Source of the DNA: Liolophura sinensis
Taxonomy: Eukaryota > Mollusca > Polyplacophora > Chitonida > Chitonidae
Reading direction: 5' to 3'
Length of the DNA: 64,000 nt
Assembly (NCBI RefSeq): GCF_032854445.1
Contig: NC_088304.1
Location: 21,961,704 to 22,025,703 of the forward strand
A model generated the notes under the pieces. It searched no databases. It had not been told where the DNA came from and worked only from the letters and a program-made list of their open reading frames with translations. The position numbers were made by a program, and so were the translations under genes. How positions within the stretch are numbered: position 1 is the stretch's first letter; every line of letters starts with the position of its first letter. Shown piece by piece: positions 23,476 to 35,427 of the stretch.

Positions 23476-24597
23476 AGTACTTAATATATTCACACAATAA
23501 TGTCCAACAACATATCTATGGCCATTGTGCAATGATTTTTTCTTTTGGCTTTGGTTTAAACTGAGTTTGACGCCAAGTTGTAACGAGTACACGTCAACTG
23601 CCTGGCACAATTTGCTACCACAAATCATACAAAGTGAAAATACAGAGTTTAAATACATTAGAGCATCCTGATGTTATTGGTAGTTGGGCACAGTGGGGAA
23701 ATATCCAAATAATACCGGACTACATGTGGAACGTTGAATCTACAATTTTGGCTTAGCTAAAACAAGCCGTGGTTCCTGGGGGTGTCGAAGTTGCTATTAT
23801 TTAAGCATTTTCATTAATAGTTTAAGAAAATTTGAGCGCCACAATTATGTGAGTGAGTGGGTGAGTGAGTGTTTGGGGCTTAACGTTGTACTTATCAATT
23901 ACAATTTTTTAGTGAAAACAGAATCAAAATGTTGTCAGTATCAGACATCTGAGTCAAAATACACATTTAAACTTTAACACAAATTCATAAATGATAGAGC
24001 ACTCTGTGCTGGACTTAAAAGATTAAATAAGCTGACAGACAATGATTTATTCCTGAATTGGACGATCAAACCAGTCCACATTGTCGTGTAGTGGCATTTC
24101 TTTTGATTTTGTGAACACTGTCCATTTTAAAATTTACGCAGTCCTGCTGTGGCGCTCTGGGAATTAATATCATCCAGAGTGTCAAATGTGCATGGCTCAC
24201 ATGTGGTTTACGAATCTGAATAACATCAATTTACCAAATTTTAGAATGGTGCAAAGATAAACGATGACTGTAAATTGCACACCCGGTGTAGTTCTGTTAT
24301 AGTTGTTGTTGGTGATATACAAGGACTTTTATACGGAAAAATGAATCTGCCAATCTGTACTTACTTTTCTCTTGCGGGAGTTAGGCTCGAGCCTTCTGGT
24401 TTGCACACTTTACCCAAAATCCCAAAATAACAGGATTTTTCGGGTTTATTGTAACTAATGGCTGATGTTACTGTATTCATCCGAATATGTCATTGTAAGC
24501 AATAATGGGAATTATAAAAAAATGGGTTTGATATTCGAGATTATCTTGTGCTGAATGCATAAATGTACGAGTTTCTGACAAAAAATTTCCCAAACCA
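23476..24597. other. intronic sequence of gene 2, no coding feature
   Basis: It holds a gagtgagtgggtgagtgagtg simple-repeat patch near 23851-23872, linked to ggggcttaacgttgtactta, which resembles the end of an S2-type repeat in reverse. Nothing else is recognised. Confidence 0.4.
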
Positions 24598-24598
24598 A

Positions 24599-26074
24599 AT
24601 AAAACTGACAACCAAAAGAAACTTTACGACTCTGTGAGTTAAATTTAACCAGCCTTTTCAGCAAATTAATACGAAATTATAGTAGAAAAACATTGTACGA
24701 AGCAAATTCCCATGTGCGACAAGCGTCCTATTAGCCCACACGAATTTGTTTTCAGACAACGGAGAAAGTTGAAAAATCGTGTGATCCATGGATGGCCTCA
24801 ACTGCACATGTAATAAGTCTATAAAAACCTTACACACTGTGTGCTGGACATGTACACTAACCAAAAACCACCAAAGTAATGGCTCGACTGACTTCAGAAC
24901 AATGCGAGAAGGCCCTGGGTATGGTATCTATGGGATCCACTCATGCCCACATTGCAAGGACCTTCGGCTGCTCTCGTGTAACTGTGTCAAACTTGATGCA
25001 ACGTTACAGACAGACAGGGCAGACATCGGACAGGCCAAGAACAGGCAGGCCTAGGGTAACTACGCCCAGAGAAGACGGGTACCTGCGCACCTTACACCTG
25101 AGGAACCGCTGTCTGACAGTGACGTTATCGTCAATCAATGCCTAAGGTCACCGGGTCAGTCGGCAGACCGTGTCTAGGAGACTCATGGCTCACGGAATTA
25201 GGACCTATCGACCATTCAGAGGGCAGTTGTTGACAACCGAACATCGTCGCCAGAGGTTGTGATGGGCTCGAATTGTACGCCGTTGTCAGCGACGTGATTT
25301 GCAACGTGTTGTTTTCACAGATGAAAGCCGCTTGTGCCTGTTCCGAGCCGATGGCAGACATCGTTTATCGTCGAAGAGGTGGGGTGGGATTTGTGGAGTG
25401 GAACGGACACCACTGGTCATTATCTACGGGAACCTAACAGCTAAGCGTTACGTGGATGAAATTCTACGTCCTGTTGTCCTGCCATTCCTTCAACAGCAGC
25501 CACGTGGTGTCCAGTACCAGCATGACAACGCCAGATCCCATACAGCTCGAGTTGTGCAGAGCTTCCTGGACGCCAACGTCTTGCCCTGGCTTGCACGTTC
25601 CCCAGATATGTCCCCCCATAGAACACCTTTGGGACATGGGTAGTCGAGTAAGACAACGCCCACACCTTGCACTCAACCGACAAGAACTGGCGTTCGTTCT
25701 CCAAGATAAATGGCAACGAATCCCACGTCATCGCATCAGACGACTGACTTTTTCTATGCGTCGGAGAGTTTTTGCATGCATTGAAGCAAGGGGTGGCCAC
25801 ACGCGTATGGTTTTGATGTTGACTGATTTTAAAAATAATCAACGTTTTGTATACTCTGCCCATTGTTAACCAAGATGAAATGGCTATTTTTCTACTAATG
25901 CTCTGTTTGTTCACTTGTAAAATGATTTGAGAGCTGCTTCGCCCTTTCTTACTCAAGACTTTCAATATCTAAAGTCATTGGTATTTTCAATATATTTTCA
26001 GACATCCTGTGTTTTGCTTTGGCAAATAAATTGATTTGAACTCTTTGTAAAGTTTCTTTTGGCCGTCAGTTTAT
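24599..26074 (+). mobile_element. Tc1/mariner-type DNA transposon, inactivated
   Basis: The element is bounded by inverted repeats: aaactgacaaccaaaagaaa ctttac at 24601-24627, and at the right end the reverse complement of gtaaagtttcttttggccgt cagttt (26047-26072). Both ends abut TA, the expected target dinucleotide. The length, about 1.48 kb, is typical for Tc1-like elements. It carries a single transposase pseudogene and lies in gene 2 intron 5. Confidence 0.85.
24879..25870 (+). pseudogene. Tc1-like transposase pseudogene
   Basis: The amino-terminal part reads MARLTSEQCEKALGMVSMGS, then a helix-turn-helix (HIARTFGCSRVTVSNLMQRY) and a basic RPRTGRPRVT linker, as in Tc1 DNA-binding domains. 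The catalytic part has VVFTDESRLCLF with the first Asp, QHDNARSHTARVV with the second Asp, and IEHLWDMGSRVRQR with the third acidic residue. The frame is broken by a TAA at 25143-25145, a TGA at 25260-25262, and a frameshift near 25610-25625, just before the third catalytic residue. It therefore cannot encode an active enzyme. An intact family member would be about 340 residues. Confidence 0.88.
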
Positions 26075-26124
26075 TCGCCTAGTTCGTTACTACTCTACCG
26101 TTCATTATTTTGAAATGTTTTGTC

Positions 26125-26372
26125 AAAAAAAAATAATAATGTGTTAAATTTAACAGAGAATTTGTTGCCTGAGTGATGCAAGAATGTATTCTACTCTTGC
26201 AGCAGATTATTCTGTTAAATATAACACACGTATTCTATTATCTAAATAAAAAGATTTAATTAGACCAAGAGGATACTACGTTGAATATGACAGAATATTA
26301 TGTACTAATAACAAGGTACATTCTAGCAGCTGTCAAACAATAGACTTTCTGGGAACATCAACATACTTTTTA
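26125..26372. mobile_element. MITE, diverged second copy
   Basis: The left end (gtgttaaatttaacagagaa, ttgttgcctgagtgatgcaa) and right end (cattctagcagctgtcaaac, aatagactttctgggaacat) match the inverted termini of the MITE at 18284-18534 with many substitutions. The central part has the same alternating tgttaaatataacac motif. It begins about 50 bp beyond the Tc1 right end. Confidence 0.65.
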
Positions 26373-26534
26373 AGCGTAGGTGAAACGAAAGATCGGCCTG
26401 TATGATCACTCGATTACAGCCGGGTACAGAAGTTCATATTTCTGTTTGTTTTAGGATCTTGGTTGATTGGGGTCCCATGCCTACATTTACATACGATGAA
26501 ATTGACATGCGTGAGAAAAGGTGGTAGTACTTAC

Positions 26535-26622
26535 CTGTAACAAACGACTGTTATAATAAACAGACTGATGACTGGGACCAGAAATCCAGCAAAAACCATC
26601 CACACGGTCAAAAATGAGTCGT
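26535..26622 (-). CDS. gene 2 exon 5: transmembrane segment
   Basis: The exon is 88 nt. It starts with two bases (AC) that complete the phase-1 codon of exon 4 to Asp, and ends in phase 2 at GTTACAG|GTAAGT. The translation DSFLTVWMVFAGFLVPVISL, then FIITVVCY, is one uninterrupted hydrophobic segment. The phases equal those of the gene 1 transmembrane exon. The acceptor (acatgttccAG) has a short pyrimidine tract. On its own the helix could also suit a multi-pass protein, but its neighbours place it in a single-pass receptor. Confidence 0.78.
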
Positions 26623-26679
26623 CTGGAACATGTTATGCATCCATGGTTTCAGATATATGTTTAACATACATGAACGTAG

Positions 26680-26925
26680 TCCAGCACATGCTGGCTTCCT
26701 CTTCGGCCGTAAATGGGAAGCTCTGTCTGCAACCTGCGGGTGGTCATGGGTTTTCCCCGGGCTCTGCCCGGTTTCCCACCGTAGAGCTGGTCGAAGTAAC
26801 ATAAGTAACATATTTCTGAGCACTGCGTAAAGCACCAATCAAATAACTAACTAAGTAACTAACAAAATAAATGAAAAATAAATAAATAAAAAATAAAATA
26901 AAAAAAAATAAATAAATACATGAAT
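26680..26925 (+). mobile_element. S1 SINE, headless, with long A-rich tail
   Basis: It runs from tcttcggccgtaaatgggaa through gtggtcatgggttttccccg, ccgtagagctggtcgaagta, catatttctgagcactgcgt and aaagcaccaatcaaataact into an extended (aaat)n tail. It lies just upstream of exon 5 in gene 2 intron 4. Confidence 0.85.
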
Positions 26926-26994
26926 GTCCGGTGCTCACTTTTAGTCCAACCGTAAGTTCCTCTCACAATATAACAAAATACTTACAGTTGGTCA

Positions 26995-27155
26995 ATGGTC
27001 AGACGTAACGTGAAAACGACCTCTTGTCAACATACCTCAGTCAAGATTTTATTTTAACTGTTCATGTAAATGCTTAAACAGCAGCAAATTACACATCCAC
27101 TGAGACTATGGATTAAGCGGAATTAGGGGAAAACAGCAATAATGTCAATTGCAAT
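26995..27155 (+). repeat. dispersed repeat D, copy 2
   Basis: It contains cgtgaaaacgacctcttgtc, aacatacctcagtcaagatt, ttaactgttcatgtaaatgc and aacagcagcaaattacacat in the same order as the copy at 21580. A cttac donor-like site just before it does not lead to an open exon. Confidence 0.65.
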
Positions 27156-28251
27156 TTATTAGACTTCACTAGTCTAGAATTACCAAAAATGCCGTGTCGT
27201 GGTGGCGTTTAACATATAATAATATTAAAACAATGTAGTCAAGGTTTGTATTTTTTTCATAGTTAATCATTTATGAGTCCTGTACATATATAACACTTAT
27301 CAAAAAAAAAAAAAAAACGAACAACAAATCATTTCTAGTGAAAGAGTTTGACGTTATCCAGATCTTGTGACATGAAGGAACAAATAGATCGTTTTATTAA
27401 ATCACAAAATCTACCTGAAAGGAATAGATGCAATTCTCTTTTCTATGGATAAGTTTAACCCAAGTATCAGTAATTTATTGTGAACGAACTGTTTCTATCC
27501 AAATTATCAAGAAATAAAACTAAATGACTAATAGCATTACATTGACAGTACACGCCTTTGCTAAGCTATGAACCCTTCCAGTCCTCAGCTGTGGTGATTT
27601 TTAGTGAGAATGATTTTAAGACGTGACATATTTTTTATCAGATAACACGCCCCATTAACACGATGCCGTCTCCCTGTCTCAATGTGATACAAAAGCGTGG
27701 TGCTTATACCAAATTTTAACACTATCTGATCGTACACGTAGTCAAGATTATCTTAATCCGTTTCCAATCCAGTCTTCAATCCATCTTGAATCAGTAAAAT
27801 TTTCAACATCCGACCGATAATGCATTTGCGCATGCTCATTGGAGCACATCGGTATCTACAGGGTAATCCTTGCTGAGTTTGTTGACTTGAGTCCTGTTAA
27901 ACACCGAGTGCAAAATTTTACAACGATTCGGCAAATATCGTGGTAAATGTCAAACACAGTTTGGGGGGCGCTTACTTTTGATTCACAGTTTAGTTCATGA
28001 AGTGTCGTTTCAATCTATCCTTGTGACCCGATGATCGAATGCTGTTTGAAACGCGAGCCACATTTTGAATGTGGAGGCCCACGCACTCAAAATAACGAAA
28101 AGCTCATTATTGCACATGGAAATGCCTTACATCTCAGAGATCTTAAGAGGTGTTACCTTGTCGTGGCTGCTCCATTCTGTGTAGGCCTGTGGTTTTTACA
28201 GTTGTAGTGCTGCTCAAGCCACATTTCGTTTCGCTGTTATTGCCCATGCAG
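27156..28251. other. intronic sequence of gene 2, nothing recognised
   Basis: Apart from an A run at 27302-27317 I see no repeat, exon or RNA gene here. Confidence 0.4.
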
Positions 28252-28365
28252 GGTGTTCCACCGCAAGCTGGCGCTGTTTGTCACAAGAACGGTAACGGTG
28301 ATGCAAGCACTTTAAGTGACCCCGATCTGGAAACCACGGTCCCCACAAACCCCAGTTTCCATTGA
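28252..28365 (+). CDS. possible plus-strand terminal exon
   Basis: After a good acceptor (gctgttattgcccatgcAG) a phase-0 frame runs GVPPQAGAVCHKNGNGDAST, then LSDPDLETTVPTNPSFH, and stops at a TGA at 28363-28365. The composition is polar, like a cytoplasmic tail. Upstream in the same frame is a hydrophobic stretch (FTVVVLLKPHFVSLLLP), but that part overlaps the acceptor tract. No upstream plus-strand exon was found, so this may be a chance open frame within gene 2 intron 4. Confidence 0.25.
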   Translation, partial: GVPPQAGAVCHKNGNGDASTLSDPDLETTVPTNPSFH

Positions 28366-28614
28366 CTGTATGGAATATACGAGATGCTTTAGCTACCTGT
28401 GACCTGAGTCAGTAGCGTTATTTTCCTGCGTATATCACAGGAAAGCGCAAAACTTTGACAGTGAATACACATAAGCCTTACGTTAAAAAGAAAACAAGAA
28501 AAAAAGTCAACAAAAGGAGATTAAACCAATTTCTCATTTTCCTGAAGTCGACAGAAATGTTTATCTGTGTTCAATTCCACGTCGACATCTTTTTAAATAA
28601 ATCTTGGGGCCTGT

Positions 28615-28936
28615 GTTAAGTCAATGTAACTTAACTGTGTTAGGTGACTTCAACTGTACTAAGTCAGTCGAACTGCATCTGTGCTGACTATAGCTGACCT
28701 AAGTCAATCTAACTGTAACTGTGCCAGGTGACTCTAACTGTGCTATCTCAATCTAACTTAACTGTGTTAGGTGACTCTTAGTGCGCTAAGTCAATGTAAC
28801 TGTTATTGTTAGGTTACTCTAACTGTGCTATCTCAATCTAACTTAACTGTGTTAGGTGACTCTTAGTGTGCTAAGTCAATGTAACTGTTATTGTTAGGTT
28901 ACTCTAAGGGTGCTATGTAAATCTAACTGTAGCTGT
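28615..28936. repeat. minisatellite, target of the BEL/Pao insertion
   Basis: Diverged units alternate ctaagtcaatctaactgtaa, ctgtgttaggtgactctaac and tgtgctatctcaatctaact. The same repeat resumes at 35992-36120 on the far side of the retrotransposon, so the element inserted into the array. Confidence 0.8.
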
Positions 28937-29544
28937 TGTAATGCCCAACAATTAGTCCGTTTTCCACATTTTGTTTGTGCAACGTTAAGTTACGCCTTTA
29001 GTACGATGTAGATGTGTGTCTGTTCGATACCAAATATGCGAAAGTAGGTGCTCTGAGTTCTACCAAAGTACAGCTGTATATGTAACTTGTTGCAAGCCCA
29101 GTTGTGTTTAAGATGGTCTATAAAGCAGTATGTTTGTTTAGCGATCAGTTAGTGAATGTACGTGTAAAGATTTCTCTTGTGTACAAGCGGTAAACAATAA
29201 CTCTTATCAGTGTTAGCACAGTTTACATGTGCGAGTTGCAACAACAACACCGCTGTTTTAATTTAGCCTGTGTTTATGTACGCGAAGTAACAGTTACTTA
29301 CTTTCCATTCTGTTTTCTTCCCTATAATTTATGAACATGAGTGTTACTTCACATCACTTAATTTAGTGAAATTAGCGCTGTAATGTTCAGACGTGTAACT
29401 TTCTTTTGTTTCCAGTCAGTTATCAAGTAGATTACACAACTCACATGAAATATCAAAGACTGATGTATACACAAAGACTAAAAGATATAAAGAGCGTATA
29501 TATCAGAAGAACGTTGGTCTTTGTTGCTAATTCCGATCCTAATA
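28937..29544 (+). repeat. 5' LTR of the BEL/Pao element
   Basis: 608 bp starting TGTAATGCCCAAC and ending gatcctaata. It aligns along its length with the 3' LTR. Notable shared blocks are gtgcaacgttaagttacgcc, gcgatcagttagtgaatg and gtaaagatttctcttgtgta. Relative to the 3' LTR it has an extra segment around 29275-29325, and the terminal CA has become TA. Confidence 0.9.
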
Positions 29545-29599
29545 TACATTGACGCTTTCGACTAAACAACAAAATGATGAATTCGGACAATAAAGCAGC

Positions 29600-31260
29600 T
29601 CAAAAGAAACGCTCTAAATTCCAGTTTTGAAGCGTGGGTGATAAATTCAGCTAGTGCCGGATGTGAAAATGTTCAGGTCGACATGGACATTGAACCTAAG
29701 GGCACAGCTTCACAGCAGCCCGGCTAAAACAGAAGAATTTAAACTTGCTAAGCTACAGCTGCAAATAAAGGAAGAAGAATTTAATTTGCACACTAGATAG
29801 CCATTGCCAACTCCCAGCGAGAAGTGCTAGACAGGTTTGATAAAGGTCGTTCTGAGGTTATGAAAAGCTTCAGAACTATTGACCAGACAGGTTATTCGGT
29901 TGATAAGCCTATTATGAGGTGGTCCGAAGAAATTGAATGTACATATAATGCTGAGTCTATGTTGTTACAATCACAACTAAGTTCAATTTCTTTCACTAAA
30001 GATGTTAAAATGAAACAAGATGATTGTATCACTAATGTAGATAGTGGTAAAGATGTGTGTGAGTTAAATCCACAGGCAAGGGAATATTTCTTTTTAGTTT
30101 TTTCTAGTAGTAAACAAGAGCAATATGATGTACACAATGTTCAGTCTGTTGAATGTGATTTAAATGCTATGTCTTCACATAAGTATGGTTATGTAACTGA
30201 TGTAAATAACAGAAATTCTGCTTCGCAATGGTTCCCCTCCATGGTTCCCCTCGTCAATATGGAACAGAATGCTATCATGTCTGTTATTCGTCACTTAAGA
30301 AAACCTGTATGTAACATTAAGAATTTCTCGGGTGATCCATTCGAGTACAGGAATTTTCTGCGCCAATTCATTTCAGGTAGTCATAAATACTGACGATGAG
30401 CGTATGAATTATCTGGAACAATTCACTAGTGGAGAGGGAAACAAAATTGTGACTGGTTTCATTTATTTGCCTGCCACTCAGGGCTACTACACAGCTTTGA
30501 AGGAGCTGGAAGAACGCTATGTAGGTGATGAGGTAATTGCGGATGCGTTCGTCAAGTGGCCACCTGTGGACGCGGACAACCAAGCCGCTTTATACGAATT
30601 CTCCATCTTCTTGTGTGAATGTGAAAACGCTGCGAAAAGTATTCAAGCCATTCAAGTTCTGGAGTACGCTGACAATATGAAGAGTATTGTGGCAAAACTA
30701 TAATTTTACTGCCACGACAAATGACGAACACTTGAACTTAAGCTGAAATCTGAGAAGATCCCTGTTAAATTCCACCATTTTATGAATATGGTGAAAGATG
30801 AGGCAAGAAAAGCCAAGGATCCGACATACGGACGAGATGCCATGCGGATCGACAAGAGACTTGCTGTGAACAATTCCCAACGCTCAACCCGTACCCTACG
30901 AACCACAGTAAAGGCAGCTTTCACACAAAGACATCAGAGACTGTAGACTTTAAAAAAAGTAAGGATAATGGGAGCCAAACTCAAGAAAGCCATTCAGGGG
31001 AGATAACTAAGAATTGTGCATTTGCCAAGCCGTGTGTTTTCTGCAATACTGACAGCCACTCATTGGATATTTGTCGTAAAAATTCAACTATTGCCATCCC
31101 AAGAAAGATCAGCTTTTCTCAGAACCAAGGGTCGTGGCTTTGGTTGCTTGAGACAAGGCCACAGGAAGAGGGACTGCCGTATAATTTCACATGTGAAAAA
31201 TGTCTTGGGCAGCACCCTACTATATGTCACCTTGACGAAAAGGATCTGAAAGAAATAAAG
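29600..31260 (+). pseudogene. BEL/Pao gag region
   Basis: Reading frames at 29824-30393 and 30332-30703 overlap out of phase and share a gag layout. The motif IKNFSGDPFEYRNFLRQF is the conserved F-x-G-D-P-x-x-Y-x-x-F core of BEL/Pao gag, and LEERYVGDEVIADAFVK belongs to the capsid-like part. A zinc knuckle pair appears near 31125-31235: GCLRQGHRKRDC and CEKCLGQHPTICH, again in different frames. A lysine/glutamate-rich coil precedes it (near 29735-29800). At least three frameshifts or stops separate these pieces. Confidence 0.8.
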
Positions 31261-31299
31261 CAAGAAACGTCAGTCTCAAGTGCCTCTGCAAAAATTCCA

Positions 31300-31640
31300 A
31301 TGTCAGTTCAATCGTGTATGGGGGCCGGAGATTTTGGTTCTCGAATGGCTGTGATTCCCGTCAGAGTAAAGTCAAAGAACAGTTCCAAAGCTATAGAAAC
31401 GTACGCATTTTTTGACGCGGGAAGTACGATTTCTTTTAGTACGGAAAATCCCATGCGCCAGATTGGAGCCAGCGGAAGAAAAATGGAAATGACCTTGGAC
31501 ACCATGGGCGAACCTTCCAGTACCGAAACATACGCAGTTTGTGAGATGGAAGTTTCGGACTTAACTAACACTTCCCAAACTTTATACTGTACACAGAATT
31601 CCGGTGTGGAGGGAACACATTCCTACCCAAAACGATGTAT
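31300..31640 (+). pseudogene. BEL/Pao aspartic protease region
   Basis: The frame reads AVIPVRVKSKNSSKAIETYA followed by FFDAGSTISF. In retropepsins the active site is D-[ST]-G-[AS]; here the position after Asp is Ala (DAGS, codons at about 31414-31425), which would be unusual for an active enzyme. A second conserved patch (GEPSSTETYAV) follows. Downstream, IGNNIPDAYSPYDIRTDPSG (31703 onward) is the segment between protease and reverse transcriptase typical of this superfamily. Confidence 0.75.
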
Positions 31641-31699
31641 CTGATTGGCCACATCTAAGGGCATTGAATATCCCTAAGACTAATGCGTAGGTAGGTCTG

Positions 31700-32875
31700 T
31701 TGATTGGTAACAACATCCCTGATGCCTATTCACCATACGACATCAGAACAGACCCAAGTGGAAGTCCACATGCCACACTGACACGTCTCGGCTGGATTTT
31801 GTGGAATGTGGTATGTGACGAAGTAAGTCCTCAGAGGAATCCATCTGTAAGCAGAGTCGACGTGGTGGCTATCCAGGAACTGGAACACTTGAAGGGGCTG
31901 GACATCTTGCTTAAGCGGTCTATTAATCTGGATTTTCCGGAAAGAACCATTGACGACAAAAAAGAAAATTCGGTCGAAGAAAACAAGTTCAGCAGATCGA
32001 AAACTCCATGAAACTGAAGAACGGTCATTACCAAATCGGATTGCCATTCAGAAGGCCAGATGTAAAACTACCTGATAAATGCGATCAAGCCTTCCAGAGG
32101 TTAAGAATCACAGGGAAACGCATGAAAAAAGACACCAGGTTTATCATGATTAAAGAGGATTATCAAGACTTCATGTCTTCCATGATGCAAAATGGCTATG
32201 CAGAGCGGGTTCCAGGGAAGGATCTCAGGCCTGACGATGGGAAAGTGTGGTATCTACCCAACCATGGGGTGTATCACCCTAAAAACCAGGGAAAACTCGG
32301 ATCGTATTTGAATGTTCTGCTGTGTTTGATGGGGTCTCCTTGAACAGTTTGTTGCTCCCATGGCCCGATCTTACGAAGAGCTTGATTGCAGTTTTGATCA
32401 GATTTCGAAAAGACAGGATCGCCGTTATGGCGGACTTGGAGGCAATGTTTCACCAAGTGAAAGTCCCACCAAGCGACTGGGACTTGCTTAGATTCCTGTG
32501 GTGGCCGGACGCAGACATGACCCAAGAACCGGTTCCTTACAGAATGGTGGTACATCTGTTCGGCGCTGTGTCATCCCCCAGCTGTGCGAACGCCGCCTTG
32601 AGAAAGACAGCTGAGGAAAACGCCCGATAGTACAGTGAAATTGCCGTTGAAACCATCCTGAACAACTTTTACGTCGCCAATTGCTTGACATCCGCAAGAA
32701 TGAAGTTAATCCAAGATACGAGCAGTTTGTGCGCCAAAGGCAGCTTCCATATAACCAAATGAATATGCAACAGAGCTGCAGTATTGGATACTGTCCCAAT
32801 CGAAAACCGAGCTAAGGGAGTCAAAACCATTGACTTTGACAAAGACGACTAACCTAATGAAAGAGCACTCGGCGC
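31700..32875 (+). pseudogene. BEL/Pao reverse transcriptase region
   Basis: Pieces lie in three frames. They include [18 protein letters not shown] (finger), [18 protein letters not shown] with the first catalytic Asp, and [20 protein letters not shown]. The YxDD box that carries the other two catalytic Asp residues reads YVAN (NNFYVANCLTSA, near 32668-32682), so both are lost. With the frameshifts at 32010-32345 and near 32630, no functional enzyme is possible. Confidence 0.85.
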
Positions 32876-32879
32876 GTAT

Positions 32880-33640
32880 TTGAAAGTGCAATCTGACACG
32901 ATGAGTTTCAAGATATTTATAAAAGACAAATCTGATACTAGAAGAGGGATTTTATCAACCGTCAGTTCGGTGAACGATCCCCTAGGATTTGTTTCGCCCT
33001 TTGCTCTGTCAGCTAGAGTGATTTTACAGGACTTTTGTCGCCAACGCCTGCACTGGGACCAGGACATTTCAGGGGACAACTTCCGAAAGTGGCAACAGTT
33101 ATTGAACGACTTACCTCGCCTGGAACAGGGGGAAATACCCCGTTGTTACCAGCCTAGAGCGCTCGGTCCTCTTTCCTGTCGACAACTTTGCAATTTTGCC
33201 TATGGCAGTGATGTTGGATACGGTGTTGTGTCGTACCTTTGGATAAGTGACACTGACGGCAGGATCAACTCTTCCTTGGTGATGGGAAAATCAAGAGTTA
33301 CCCCACTGAAGAAAATCACCATACCCCGTTTGGAATTGACATCTGCAGCTCTAGCTGTCCGTATAGCTGCGAAATAATTCTTCGAAACTCAAGTATCCTG
33401 CTGACAAGGTGTATTACTTGACAGATAGTATGTCCGTACTGCGGTACCTGGCGAATGAAACCAGCCGTTTGAACACATTCATCTCCAACCGCCTCACAAG
33501 AATTCGAGATACAACAGAAATTGAACAATGGCGATATGTCAAATCGAACATAAATCCAGCAGATATCGCATCACGTGGGTCAACCTTGATAAAGTTCCTG
33601 CAAAGTGACACTTGGTTCACCGCTCCAGAATTCCTTTAGA
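32880..33640 (+). pseudogene. BEL/Pao RNase H region
   Basis: A long open frame (32880-33377) covers the connection and RNase H start: STVSSVNDPLGFVSPFALSA is strongly conserved in BEL/Pao, and CNFAYGSDVGYGVVSYLW replaces the usual FxDAS with a Gly/Ser variant. IPRLELTSAALAVRIAAK follows. After a TAA, the next frame continues with YLTDSMSVLRYLANETSR, which has the catalytic TDS, and INPADIASRGSTLIKFL. The order is intact but the frame is split. Confidence 0.8.
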
Positions 33641-34099
33641 AAGATGAATGTGAGTGGCCACAACTCCCTAAACAGTCTCATGTTCTGACTACGGAGGATC
33701 GGAGGAATTGAAGAAAACTGTAATGTCATTAGTGACCAGGCCCGGAAGTGAAATAATGGACCATCTCTTAACATACTTCTCCTCGTGGACCAAGCTAAAA
33801 AGAACGGTTGTGTGGTTCCTGAAAGCCATGGACACCTGCACAGACTGAGACAATTGCGGAAAGATCTGCCAGAGAAAGTTGCACATGGCGGGCCCAATGC
33901 TGACAGACAGGAGAAAATGATAGATGCCAAAATGAAAAGGCTCCACAAAGAAAGGTTGTCAAATGATAAAGGAAATACAGAGACACTCAGTGTTGTTCTT
34001 CAAAGAGCAGACACTGCCATCTTGCGTTTCGTGCAAAGATAGCACTTCCAAGCAGAGATCGTTAGCCTTCTGAGGAATCAACCAAAAGCTAAATCTGAC

Positions 34100-35285
34100 A
34101 GACTAATTGCTGCAAGCGCAATCTACAAATAGGATCCATTTGTAGCTGAGGAACTTCTTCCTGTCGGTGGATGACTGAGTCGCGCTGAAATCCCGTTTGA
34201 CGCACGGCATCACATTATAATACCTAAATCTTCTCATGTCACTCAACTTCTGCTCTGGCCATCTTGGGAGAAACTCAATGATAGCCTTTCGCCGTGAGAA
34301 GTATTGGATCATCGGTGCAGGACCAGAAATAAAGAAGGTCGTTTCAAAGTGTGCATTATGTCGGAAGTACCGAGCACAGAGAAGTGGCAGACTTCCAACA
34401 GAGAGGCTTACTCCTGAGACCCCACCATTTGCTTATGTTGGGGTTGACTACTTCGTACCTTTCGAAATCAAGCGTGGTCGGGGTATAGTCAAACGGTATG
34501 GCGTGATCTTCACCTGCCTCACATTTAGGGCAGGTCATCATTGAGATTGCGCACTCTCTGGATACAGACTCGTGTATCAACGCGATCAGGCGAGACGGGG
34601 ACTGGTTAGGATCATACGATCGGACAATGGGTCCAGCTTCGTTTCCAGTGAAAAGGAACTCCGTGAAGTCACTGGAATTAGTCCAAGATTGAGAAAAATC
34701 TATTACTGCACGGGATACAGTGGATATTTAACCCACCATCCGCCTGACACTTTGGAGGCATTTGTGAAAGAATGGTTCGCTCCTTTAGGAAGGTGCTTCA
34801 TTCCCTGCTACATGACCAGGTGATCAAAATGAGTGATGAAGGTTTGCGAAGTAGAGGCCATCCTAAATGGACGTCCAATCACGAATGTTCCAAACAGTGC
34901 GGAATATCTAGAAGCCCTCACACCAAATCACCTTTTGCTAATCGACATGGCGAAAGTCTCCCTCCTGGGTTATTCGACAAGAAGGACAACTATATGCAGA
35001 GAAAGTGGCGCCAAGTGCAACACCTTGCTGACACGTTCTGGAAACGATGGGTTTGACAATACCTAGCACTACTGCAAAAACGGCTGAAATGGAACGTTGC
35101 CCAAAGGAACCTTCAAGTGGATGACCTTGTGTTTGTCACAAATGATTAACCCAGAAACTCGTGGTGTTTGGGACGTGTTACCAGCGTTGCCCAGGACGGA
35201 AAAGGCTTTGTAAGAAGTGTAGTCCTAAGGACGAAGTCTGGAATTTTTCGTCGTCCCATCAGCAAATTATGTGTGCTCCTTGAAG
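34100..35285 (+). pseudogene. BEL/Pao integrase region
   Basis: An HHCC zinc-binding part (HLGRNSMIAFRREKYWIIGA ... KCALCRKYRAQ) is followed by the catalytic core. The first Asp is in FAYVGVDYFVPF, the second in RIIRSDNGSSFVSSEKEL, and the downstream glutamate region (EAFVKEWFAPLG) is followed by the conserved NGRPIT and LTPNHLLL motifs. A frameshift near 34545 and others near 34830 split the core. The carboxy-terminal part (NLQVDDLVFV) continues to about 35285. Confidence 0.8.
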
Positions 35286-35427
35286 CTGATGAACAAATAT
35301 AAGCTTAATGCTTTGAGTAAAATTGTTAATGTATCAGCATGAATGTTATCAGAAACTAACTGTTGGTCTTGAGTTAATGTGTTATTGATAATTGCGTTCG
35401 TCCACAACATCAATTCTGGGACAGGAA

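Noticed and set aside
26535-26622. Helix of a seven-transmembrane receptor
   Set aside because: The P-containing helix resembles a GPCR TM5, but no other membrane exons are present and the neighbouring exons fit in phase as a single-pass receptor.
26978-27030. A donor-like cttac site upstream of gene 2 exon 5
   Set aside because: The reading frames before it contain stops close by and the site lies at the edge of repeat D.
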